This document shows, piece by piece, positions 14,901 to 26,900 of a stretch of DNA of 64,000 bases. The number at the start of each line of letters is the position of its first letter. Position 1 is the first letter of the stretch. The DNA is taken from positions 4,226,001 to 4,290,000 of the forward strand of contig OY986969.1 in NCBI GenBank assembly GCA_963920575.1. The letters run 5' to 3'. The position numbers and the translations under genes are program-made. The notes under the pieces were generated by a model. That model ran no database searches and was not told the DNA's origin. It worked only from the letters and a program-made list of their open reading frames with translations. The stretch is from Narthecium ossifragum. Taxonomy: Eukaryota; Streptophyta; Magnoliopsida; Dioscoreales; Nartheciaceae.

Positions 14901-17900
14901 ACTTTAGATTAGGTTGTCTTCTTTTATCAGGTTTAGGCTAGATAACTTGGATAATGGGTTATCAGGTTTGGGTTTTATTAAATTGAGTTATAATGGGTTA
15001 TTAGATATCAGGTTTGGCCTATAAGTAAAAGAGGGGAAAAAAACAAAACCAAACCCTAACAGCACCCCCTGTTAGGGGCTGGAGCCCATGACACGACCAT
15101 GACACGAGGGATCTTGAAGATGGCGAGGCGAAAGTTGAAAATGACACGACATACTGAGCCAAAGCAGAACTTAGCGAGCCATGAAGGGATCCTATCGACC
15201 GAGACGCGCGGTGAGGCGACAGGGAGGCGCACAAGCAACATGCACGCGCCAAAGGAGTTTGGCACGCGACATGGTGCGACAGGAGGCGGCGCGACGCGAT
15301 GCGGCATGGCAGGACACGGCGGATTTCGAGGATGGCACGGCGGTCCGGGCCAAGACGAAGTACGACGCGCCATGCGACGGAGGCAAACGAGCGTGACGCG
15401 CACCAAGGCAACCCAGGAAGGCATGCAGGGCATGTGCGCGCGCGGCATGCGTGATGGCACGCAGAATGCCAGGAGGCAAAGTCCGAGTCGGACTAGGACT
15501 CGGAATGTCAGGCGCGACGCGGTTGGCCAGCTGGAGAAAACCACGCGTGCTAATCACCTAATTCCACTTGGAATGGAAGCTCCAAGAAGGATGACGCAGT
15601 CAGAAACCGTTTTGGCACGAAAGAATCGGAAGATGACGCGCGACTCCGAGTTGCACTAGGAGACGGCGCGCCAAACCGAGTGGTTGTGCCTCAGAGGCCA
15701 ATCCAGCCGAGCAAATTCAAATGTCTCGCGTGCGTTTTTGGAATAAGTGATGACGTGGAGAATACCAGATTTGGTTCAGGGAAACTCGCTGTTGGCGCGG
15801 ACGAATAGGAAGGAGTCATATTTCGAGTCAATATGTGATGGTTTTTGTAAACAACCATCTTTGGCAAGTCTTAACTCATGTAAGAGTCCAAATAAGTTAG
15901 AAAGCTTTGTAATTGGCTGATTGCATTATTGGATATGCATGACGGCGATCCTCTCTTCTCCCATTCTCCTCCCCCTCCGATCCTCCTCCCATCTTTTCCT
16001 ACCTTCTTTTTACATTTTTCCAGTAAGCACCGGCCAAAACCGCTACGAACCGTGGAAAACCGGCCGGACGGCACAACCCCGGTTCACCCCCAAAGCGGTA
16101 TCAAAGGGTTTTTCATGTTGGAGAGCCACCGGATCGGTAAATACCGGCCGATACGCACAGTTTCCGCTGGTACGGCAATCCATGGTATAAAGTACTTAAT
16201 TGAAGCCTATTTGCAAGAGTTTGAGTCGATTACAACTCCTTTTTTACCTTAAATTACCGCAGCCATAAGTTAAGTGAATCCTATTAGAACTAGGTCTAAT
16301 AAGTTAGGCAAACTTAGGGCTTTCTTTGGTTGAGTCCTATCATATACAAAGTTAGAGTCGATTAGGACTCTAATCAATAGAATACGGCTGACCTTTCTAG
16401 GTATTAAAACAGCCGCAACCCTCTATTCTAAGCATTAAACGTATCTCATGTCTCCTTCTTCAAGTCCTTCGTTCAAAGAGAGAGATTTGGGACTTTTGGC
16501 TGGCTGCAAGGGATCAAGACTAGGGTTTTTGAAGATTAAGTAAGGTAGGTCCATATGTAATACATGTTATCCTAACTTTAGTGTTCATCTTTTCTAGTTT
16601 TAAGGCTTCATCTATAGATTATAGATTTAGGGTTTTCTGTGATTTCAGTCAAGTAGTTCCTCAACGGTTTTGTAGCATATTTTCAAAGAGTGTTTTTGCT
16701 GAGTTTCAGATTGTTATTTTCTCAGATTTCGGTTATTCTTAGGAAGACAACTAGTAGAATGAACTTTTCAATTATGTGCCTAATCTTCTAATCCATTAGA
16801 GCCGTGACTTTATGCCCATGATAGCAGATTTTCAGAACTTATGTTGCAGATTTTATTACTACAGTTTTCCAGATTTGTAAATAGGCAAACTATGCTGATT
16901 TATGCATATTTAAACTTCAGTTTACAGCAGATTAGATTATGATACTAATGACAACGTGTAGTCATGAGTTTTAATCCTAGACGGATGCTGGAAACTGCAG
17001 TAGATAGATAAGCTTTACTGCAGAAAATCTAGAAAGGGGCAGCAATGGGAAGATACACCTATAAGCATGCATCCTGTAGTTTTAGTTTGCCTATTAAGTG
17101 TTTATATTTCAGTTAGTACTTCCAGTGCATTTGGTATAGTATTGGATTTATAACCTTTTATGCCTATTTCTAAATCCATAGTTTTCGTTGTGTGCATGCC
17201 TTAGCTAGTATGCGGATAAGTTACAGTAAGTTAGATTTCTGATTTACATCCATTCCTTATTGTTGTCTAATGATTAATGAATGTGCATCGATCTACCATA
17301 GTATGATTTCAAGCTTTTGAGCATAGCATCCCATATGTATGTAAGATTGTGCATGATCATCTCTATGCATGTGTCAGCATGTTTAAGTAGTCATTCAGAA
17401 GCATTGCATGTGCATAGTGTGCATGTTTGGCAAGCAAAAGTCTCCAACAAGGTGGTATGAGATATGAGAATGTCCTAAGCTGTCATGACTGGGCAGCTAA
17501 GGATGAGTACTTCTAAGGAGTTCATTGTTTGGAACCGTGGGTTCTGGGCGTTTGAGTCCGAAAGAGCTGATGCTCGACCCTATGCTAGCATGAGTAAGGA
17601 TGGTTATCCCAAGTGCGGTGTTATCAACAAACACCGCTATGGTACTCGACGGTAGAGATGCATCTCATTATATCATGCATGGTAGTTAGTGACATGCAAG
17701 AGTTTCAAGAGTGTTTCATGAGCATGAAAAGTTCAGATTTTAACTTTAATGAAGTATGACTATTCTCTTTCTCAAGTGACATGCTTTAGTTCAGCTATTA
17801 GTTTTGCGAACACTTTTGTCATGATATCATTCTATTATGTGATGTTTTCCTACTGGGCTTTATGCTCATGAGATAGTTGTTTGTTCTTTTTCAGATACTC

Positions 17901-20900
17901 AAGAACCTACATAGGCACGGGAAGGGGTCAAGTGGTGAAGAGTTTAGGACCATTAGACTATAATTTCTTTCAGTTTTGATGACTTTAGACGTGAATGTCC
18001 CAGGAAGACCATTAGACTATAGCTTCTTTTACTAGCTTTGTCCTATCATGCATACTTGGTTTAGTTTGATTGTTTTCAATAAAAGTTCCCTTTAAAGACT
18101 TTCCCTTATCTAAGCTTTGAATGTCAGTATGTTACATCTCGTGTCATCATAGAGGATGAGGTTTTCCTCTTCAAGATCCGGGATGTTACACGTTTACACC
18201 CCCACCTATACGTGGAAGGGGTCGAGTTATTGCCATGAAGGGATTCACAATGAATAGTACATTTTTCAATTACAGAATAAGCTCCATTACTAGCATCATA
18301 TAGATCTCATTGATAAGCACATTGTAGCAGAAAGTTGTCAAGAATTTAATCCATGCATCAGACAGCACACAGAATCACCAAGTAATTGAATCCAGGATAG
18401 ATGGTACTATTCACAAATAACCAAATAACTAAGTAGTTCAATCAAAACAAGAATAATAAACATCCATAAGCACTACCTCATTCTAGACAAATCCTCTTCA
18501 AGGCTTTTAGCGCGATCAGAAAGTTGATTGTGGACTTTCTTTGAAGCTTCCTAAGAATATACCAGCATAAAGAGCATAACTAGTAGTATCCACATTAACA
18601 AATAAAAGCAACATTTATGACAAGCAAGCACTATAAGGGCATCTTTCTACAGTACTACCTGAGAACCTTCAAAAAGGACCATAAGCTCCTTCTTTCGATC
18701 TTCTGCAATAGCTGGAAGTATATGAAAAATATGAAAAATGCAAAATTGCATCATCGACTATACAACAGAAGATATTAGTATCTATACTAGATGAGTAAAG
18801 ACCTGCCTCAACAGGTTCCAAAACAAGGAAAAGAAGAAAACCAACGTGTGATCCAATTCCTAGACAACTACTAGACATTGCATTGCAGCATTGAGTAATA
18901 TCTCGTTAGGCCTTCTCAAAGAGAACTGACTTATACCAAAAAGATTGCAACTTTGCAACTAATAGGAGAGATACAAACTTGATGTTGGCACCAGAGAGAT
19001 GTCTTTTCCTATAACGTGGTTAAAGTTGGATACAGGTTCGTTAATACTTGTCCAAGCAGAAATATTATCACATGAAATCAAGAAAACTAACAACAATCCA
19101 AGGAAAAAGCCTTGCTCACAACATTACAGAAGAGGCTTAAAAGGACTTACCTGGAGCAGAATCGGTGCAAGGTTCAGCAGAACAACGAAATTTTCGTTCC
19201 TCTTCATACAATCTCTTGTACATAGCAACCTGTAAATGCATGCATATTTAATCTTGATTGAGTCAAATTTTAATGATAAACTCAGCTCCGTTTTTCCAAT
19301 TCAAATGGGCTCCGAATAAAAAGTGTTGGTTTCTATTTCAGTTGCAGCCTGGGTTTAGCGACTAAAATAGGACAGAGGAACTATGTAAAAATCTAGCACA
19401 AAATAAAACTTTCAACGAACATTACTGAAATCCGCATACTTATAGCTGGCAGTATGTACACTTTAAATATTGAAGATGACATTTCAAGTAAGAATCTAAA
19501 AATAAGTCTGATTGACAAACATAGAAGTATCAAGGGGTTCAGTTCACTGACACCCTCAATTATGTAATAAGGGCATTCCAAATGCAATTTCCCCATGCTT
19601 GGGTGCCTAATGAAGTCAATTGGCCAATTGAAAAATCAGCACACAGATGTCAAAAAGTCAAAAGCACTTTGTAAAAGATGCCCATGTTAAATATGAACTA
19701 GGAATGATAATTAGTTGCAAGTACAGTTTGATTTATTAATTGTCACCCCAAATTGGGTTGATTCTAACTTCTAGTTAATAGTTGTGCCTAAAGCATTATC
19801 ATATTCTAATCAGCTAACCAGCAAATAACCACCCTCAATTTGATGACCATCCACAATTAAGAAGAAATAACCAAACCTCCAGGCAACTGCTTATTTAAAT
19901 CAGCACCGTCAATTCAATGGATCATGTGTAATTGTTATAAATTAAGAAAAAAATCCAATTTCCGCCAACTGCTTATTTACAGCTACAAATCCAACTAATA
20001 ACCCGAGTCACCCTAGATTACGACTTCCCTTCCAATGCGCTGCCAACTGCCTATGACAGAAATATTCAGGTAATTAAACAGGGTAGCATCCACAATTTGG
20101 AAATCACAAGCAAAACATGTAACCTCCCACAATCTCATCTAATTGGAAATTAGTTATTCAGTTTCAATTGCATAAATTGTTCTTTCAGCTCTATTCTTTC
20201 TCCAATATTTGTCAAGTCCTTAATGTACTAATTATTCTTAACCTATGTCATCAATCACTGTTTGTGCTAATTTGTTAAACATGACATAAGAAGTACCACT
20301 ATTTTCTTGATCACTATCTATAGGCTCAAGGGAACTAGTATATGGTGATCTTAGCCAAATAGGCCAAAACCATGCAGAACTTGTAGGTTTTGGTCTTAAC
20401 CAGCTGGACACTGACCTGTATGCGTTAATAGTGATATTCAAGCTTAAATCAATCTGCTTTCAACTGAATCTTGAAACTCATTAATATTCTAACTCTTTTT
20501 AGGTACAAGCAAATGACAATATATACTAATTTACATCGAAACCTAATACTCACGGAGCTATGAAGAGATTCAATCATGCGCCCCTGCTCCTCAGATCTTT
20601 TCAGAACAGCTTCAACCTTTCTTGCAGCTTCATCATTAATTTTTTGGAGTTCAATTTGGAAACCCTCCTGAAAGAAGACAAGAATACATATATACATGTG
20701 TTAACTGATGGAGCAAAATTCGATAGATCCAAAAACCCTCCCAAAACCAATATGCTGGGGGAAGATGCGTGAATGTATTTCCAAGAATCTTAGAACCAAT
20801 ATATTGAAATGATAAAAGCTAATGTTCACCCGCAATTCAGCATCCCTTTCCTCCACTTGTCCTGACAAGTTACGCACTAGACTTCGGAGCTGCACATTTT

Positions 20901-23900
20901 GCTCCACTAGCCCCTTTATATCCTTAAACGTCAGCTGCTTGAATGGTTTATTAATAACTAATGTTATGACTTTCTTCATTGGCAAACGAAACGAATTGTC
21001 ATGTTTTTTAGAAGAATTGCAAAGCAACTTACAAGGTGCTCAGAAATAACTTTATCAACGTCTGAACCATCAGTGGTATCAGGTGGATTAGCAGTAAAAG
21101 CATGATCAGAAGAAGCTTGAGAGACAGCTCCACAGTGAAGTTGAACATCCTGACATTCCTTAAGAAGGATAGTAACCTAAATAGCAAGAGATAAATAACT
21201 GAGCAAATTTACATTGCATTCAGAAATTTCACATAAGAAAGCACTGGAACGATCAGTTTTAGTAAATGTGAAAACAAATTACATTAAGGAAAGTTCAAGC
21301 CAGGGATTGCCGTGGCGGTCGGCACATAATGGCATAGACTGAGATAAATATCCAGCTAGTAAATTACTAGCATGATGCCTAATCCGGCACAAACCCTTTC
21401 CCTATACAAGTATAGGTACAAAGTCTGTGCCAAGTGTCAGCACATCTCGTGCCCACTGGCACAACGCATGCATACCGGCACAGCAATCCTTGGTTCAAGC
21501 TAAATGAATGATGGACATCATTGTTTTCACTTCGGCATTATAAAGAGTCGCACTAAACATTCCAATGAGCAATAAATGGAAAGAATGGAACAAAATGATG
21601 CTGTCTCAAGAGTACATTTTAACATCATAAAATATAGAAGGAACTTATAATCTGAAAAAACATGGAACATTCCACTAGACAGAAGCAAATAACATCACAG
21701 AAGGCCAACCTGTTTCTGGAGATCACTTATCTCCTTTTCAGCAACAGCATGGTCTCGTTCAGACTTCTTCAACTCGGACTGACAAAACTACCTGTTAGAT
21801 TGAACCGTGATAACAAATAGGGAGACGCACATCGCAAAGTTTTTTTACCTTCAATCTGCGAATGATACTCTCATAATTATCATGCTCCAAAAGAGCCTGC
21901 TGCAATTTTTGATTCATCAGTGTGTATGCTTCAATCATTCTCTCATGCTCCGCTGAGACAAGTTATACTGGTTGTTACTACTCAAGGTTAAATCATTGGC
22001 AGAAATGATTCCATGCTAGAAAATTTGGGGCCGACAACATATCATAGTGGCCAAAGTACATAAGAATCTTTGATTCACATCGAACAAGGTCATCTCAGCC
22101 ATTAGTGACTGGTCCTAACAATTATGTATACGATCATGAATAAAAACACCAACAAAATCAGATACAAATGCTTCAAAATATTGATAAGTCGTGTCAATTC
22201 TTCCTGCACTGGTTACTAAGTAATGCAGGAACAAGTGAGGATTGTCAAATATGGACTATGTGGACCTATGTGGATATCGATTCTGTAACAATCAACCCTA
22301 CAGCATTATTCGGGACATTACAGACAGCACTTAGCTCTGGACACTTATATGGATAGCAATATCTCTGTCAAAGATTATCGTGCCAGCAGCATGAGCCGTG
22401 CCGGTCTCTGGGCAGCATGACATGGGCTGGCACTTGCTCCATGCCAACTGGCAGGGAGAAAAAAAAGGTAGGCATGGGTAATGAGGCAAAATGGGGTGAG
22501 GCGAGGTGGGGCTGGGAAGGCTTGTGGTATTTCTAAATGGGATGGGGATGGGACAAGAGTTCTACCACGCAACAGGTCATGGGGCAGGTTTGGGTCAAGT
22601 TTTCTCCTAATAGGATGGGGCTAGGGTTGGAAAAACCCGCCCCAATGCCATAAACCTAACAGATTAGTAAGTGAGAAATATTCGTAAAAAGAAAACAAAT
22701 AGGATAGAACACCACATATATAGTATACTACTCTGGATTTATCAGAGAAATTGCAGAAGTAATCGATTTCATAAAAGGCAGGTTTAGCGAAAGTCACCTC
22801 GCTCCTCCAAGATAATCTCCGCTTTCTCCTCTATTTCATGAAGAACCTGGAAGATTTAGATGTTAGTACCACTAAATCTGAAAAAAAGAGAAGTATCGCA
22901 TAGTTTCTACCTTTGTACGCCTCATGACTATAGGAAAGACAGCAACCATAAGTCATCAATAACAAAAAGGAAAAGTGCAAATATCTAGGCTACAAAAAGA
23001 AGTGTGTTTCCGAAAACCAACTACTTCCTAAAGCATACAGTAGCAACTAAATGGAAAATAAAATTAAGGAAGACAAGCTCCTATAGCAATCTTGGTAGGG
23101 TTATTTTTTTTAGGTCGAGTTTTTGCTCCAGTCACTTGAGGGATGATGCAACTAGCATGAATATCCACATGAGAAGGTCCCTCTTATTATCAAATTCAAT
23201 TTGAACGGTGTATTTATAAGTACAACGTCAATATAATGCCTGAGCTAAATTTCTTGTGCAGGAAGTTTCAGATGCCAATTCATTGCGACAGACAGCTCAT
23301 TACATTCTCAGTCATTTTTGAGATAAGCTTACTGCTTTGCAATTGTAAAGTTGCGATTGAGAATCACCATAAGTTCATGTTCAGTAGGACGAGTGTCTGA
23401 TTTTCTCTCAAGTAATCATATCACAGTAATTAATGTAAATATCGACAGGCATGTAGGAGATGACCATTACCCGTTCCAAAATGGCTTCTGAATGCTTTCT
23501 TCCCCATTTCTCATGCCTCAGAGCATCAGCAGCTTCATTATATTTTTCATACATTTTGGCAAGCTGAAGTTAGAAAATAAACAAGCACATAAATAATGAG
23601 TAGAGACTTCAAAATCAAAGAAATGGGTACATTCATCAAGGAATAATGATGCATATACAGCAATATACTTACACTCCAACCATCCCGGAGAAGGGAAGCT
23701 GCTAATGCTGTCCCTGATATTCCTTCTGTTATCCTGGGAACGAGAATGTGATTGCCTCGCATATCAGGGCCAACATCACCAGTTGATCTGCAATTTTTTT
23801 AAAGTAGGACCTTGAATTTAATTACCCAATAAAAATTAAAATCCAGGCGACAACTAGTCAGCAATAATGATCAAGCAACATTACAAAAAGATAACTACTG

Positions 23901-26900
23901 CAAAAGCTAAAGATAAGGCATAAAAGTCATATCTTTAGCTTCTTTATGCCTTATGCATTATGCCATATAGGGATATGGCATAAGGCATAGAACTTTTTTC
24001 CCCTCAAATTCGTCTTTTCCTCTTCTTGCTTCTTTATCTTTCTCGCCTTCAATTCTAAAACCAATCCTCGTCTATACCCACCATGTATAATCTTAATTCG
24101 ACCAAGTATATCACTATCAGGATACCAATAAGCTAAGATCCCGTTTTTGCAATTAAATTCCAGTAAAGAGGCCATAACCTCAAAATCAATATTCAGATCA
24201 GTCCTAACTCTGACCAGTCTTTTCCTCAGAAATGAGGAACTAAACTAATATTGGACATTTCAGCTAAAAAATATAGTAGTTGTCTCATACATCTAGTGTT
24301 GCATCCTAAATATCTTGAATGGTAGTTTTTCCATATTTCCAGCACTGTAGCATGTACTGATGTACATCGCGCAGAATATGATGACCGCTATTCTTTTTCC
24401 TAACCAACAATAAGGACCACTTAATTGCCAAATGCATGTAGAGTAATCAACCAAAACACAAATGCTATTACATCATAAGATAAAATTGCATGAAATGATA
24501 ACAAGTGTCAAATACACTAGAGGCACACGACGCCTTTATATTAGGTAAATTAAGACTACCTTGTAAATGTCCTTGTGTTCCTCACCCATTCTCTCTCTTT
24601 CATATCCCCATAGTATAAGATGAGCTAGTTTCCAAGTATTTTTTAGTGAATGCCAGATGTCATAAGGTACCAAAACCACCAAGGCTATAGGACAAAGGTC
24701 CATGTCAAGGAATACCGTGCTGCCGGCACCAGCTGCCATGGAGTTTTAATGGTCCGACACAAGCATTCGACTCACCAAGACATAAATTGGGTGCTTAGGC
24801 CCTTTGGGCAGATTAAGAGTTCATTGGGCAATCAAAATTGAAAACAATTAGATTTAAGCATCAAAGATGAAGGAAAATATTACTAAAGAATATTACTATT
24901 AGACTCCATGTTGGACATTGCAACTTCGTGCCAGTCCATGCCTGCCTGTGCCGATAGAACTTTGTACGAACCAGCACATGTCGGTGCAACAAACCTTCGT
25001 CCAGGTAACTCACGCGATCCAACACTTATTCCAAGTAAATATGGAGAAAAAAACCCATGTATTTTCATGCCTGCCAACAACGATGCATGCTGCCTAATAC
25101 GTACCTTGTCCATATAGAAAACAAACAGAAAACAAGATAGGCATCATGGCAGACAACTAAACAGAGTAAAACTCTTCAGCAAAAAGTTTCCAAACAAATA
25201 ATGTCGGACCAAATGATGTTTCAGGCCTGGAATTATGTGTCAGGTGTAAATCTTATTTGTATAACTAGAAGAGCTAAATAGGGATTTGGATCATCTTTAC
25301 TGCCTACTTGCAGGCTTAAACATAGTTTGGAGTCTACAGCTTTTGCTATAGCTTAAAGCCTTAAAATACAGAATCAATTCCATTTTGTAAAATGTTTGTA
25401 ACCAAGAAATTATATTACTCGGGTAGTTGAACACTTTTGGTATCTGCTCTCTAATCACCGATGGTCGGTACAAAAAAAATCTTCATAAAATCGCAAAGTT
25501 GACTCCTTAAACTGTTACAATCAAGCAATGTAATCTCAAACCATGGTCCCTAACACTATAAGCCCATAATCCAGGCATGATATACCTGGTCTAATCTTTG
25601 CAAACAAGAGGACAAACTAGTATCAGACTAATAACATTATCTAGTTATCTGCTATCTAATTGTTCCCTCAATTCAATCCAAAGACAAACCATGGTTTATT
25701 GTGCAGGCCGCACTATGCCTCCAGCAAGGCAAACCTTGATTCAAGCTAACCTGTTTTGACCTATTAAAATGCACAATTACTGAAAAGTCAAACTCCTTTA
25801 ATCGAATCAATACTGGTTCAACCTAATTATAGCAACATATGCAACAAAACCATATTTAGCATTAGCTCATCAGAAAGGGCTAACATACAGCTCTTCCACA
25901 TTTGCGTCCACCTGAAAACTGTACACAGGAATTATGCTTTGCTCATTAGCCTTCCTTGTCTTTTCGATTTCAACTTCGCACTTGTCAAGCTTTTCTTTCA
26001 ACTCCAATGCCTCCTGTATCCAACAACACAAAAACACCTATCAGCTACAAAAGCATGGCTATGGAACAAAGTCCTGTGTGAAGTGAATAGAGGGATATGA
26101 ATAGTACAATCTATGTGCATTTTGTTTGGCATCGATAAAAAAGAATTGATTATTACACCATGCATTGGTTGGAAGTTTGATCCAATTTTGGGGGTTTATA
26201 ACCCCTTCCAATATTAGATGTTCAAGCATCAGAAATATCTCAACCCAAGCCAGATTAGAAAACTTAAATAGAACCAAATGCAAAGAATTTAGTGAAGTAC
26301 TTGAGGCGAGATGGATTACAGAACATTGGAACATATGATAAACCCCTTTTTTGTTTTTTAGTGGGCAGATTTAACTACTTCCTAATTTAGGTGACTTATT
26401 AGGAGCAAATACTCTTGCCCACTAAACAATATATGACGCCGGAACCTAACAAGCTAGATTTTGTGGGAAAGCAAATGCCCAGACAATTTGTTGCCTAGTT
26501 ATGCACATGTGAGAACATATAGGCATTGCAAGACCATCATTAAGAGAACTTTTAGCTTTTTGGCTTTAATATGGATGCAGAACAGGAAGAATAATAATAA
26601 TAACAGCATACCTTTTCAGGTTTTTTCCTAAGTGATGCCTCCTCCTCAAGCTTCTCCTTATAATCATTTTCAACTTGCATTAAATGTGTCTGCATTAGAA
26701 TTGGGATCAGAATCAGCAAAAATTGAGAATGCGAAGCAAAAGCAGAAGCTGCAGCATGGGCAGTTATGTCATCCTAACCTCTAGTGCCTTAATTACACCC
26801 TCAAGTTCTCTTGCTTTTCCAGACCATTCATCAGAGCTTTCTTTGTAAAGTTCAACGAGTTTAGTCACCTGAAACAAAATAAAGGAGTGTGCAGTAGGAG

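Larger units (their letters stand above)
11299..16184. mobile_element. GC-rich hAT-like element, large copy with nested hAT inside
   Basis: The ends CAAGGATTGCCCTGCC (11299) and GGTACGGCAATCCATG (to 16184) match the family. The flanking octamers GTCTAAAG and GTATAAAG agree in 7 of 8. Subtracting the inner hAT leaves about 1.56 kb of its own sequence. The segment 15060-15700 is GC-rich with frames in several directions and no recognisable protein. The right terminus at 16028-16184 is full of CCGGCC palindromes. Confidence 0.6.
11190..18190 (+). mobile_element. Probable solo LTR (about 2.1 kb) interrupted by a nested insertion
   Basis: Begins TGTAAAATCCCGG at 11190 and ends CCGGGATGTTACA at 18190, a matched TG...CA pair. 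The flanking pentamers are CATTT and CGTTT (4 of 5). Removing the nested element at 11299-16184 and its duplicated target leaves about 2.1 kb, typical for a large plant LTR. No retrotransposon protein frame is present. The stretch 16193-18190 is AT-rich and contains no open frame worth calling. It lies in NUA intron 20, antisense to NUA. Confidence 0.6.
9869..18476 (-). other. NUA intron 20 (8.6 kb), transposon nest
   Basis: Donor after exon 20 (AGAATGAG then GTAGTG) and acceptor before AAATGAGCTC. Besides the LTR / GC element / hAT nest, 10725-11180 holds a degenerate GAGCC/GCTCG-rich stretch. That stretch starts CAGGGCTGTTAATC and resembles the remnant of another non-autonomous element without a recognisable right end. 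Nothing coding for NUA was seen. Confidence 0.7.

Noticed and set aside
15019..15659. Overlapping frames of 121-186 codons in GC-rich DNA
   Set aside because: Frames on both strands with Arg/Ala-rich chance composition, inside a transposon; no family recognised.
20238..20441. 67-codon minus frame [17 protein letters not shown]
   Set aside because: Lies in a NUA intron just after exon 17, no family features, and would interrupt the supported splice pattern.
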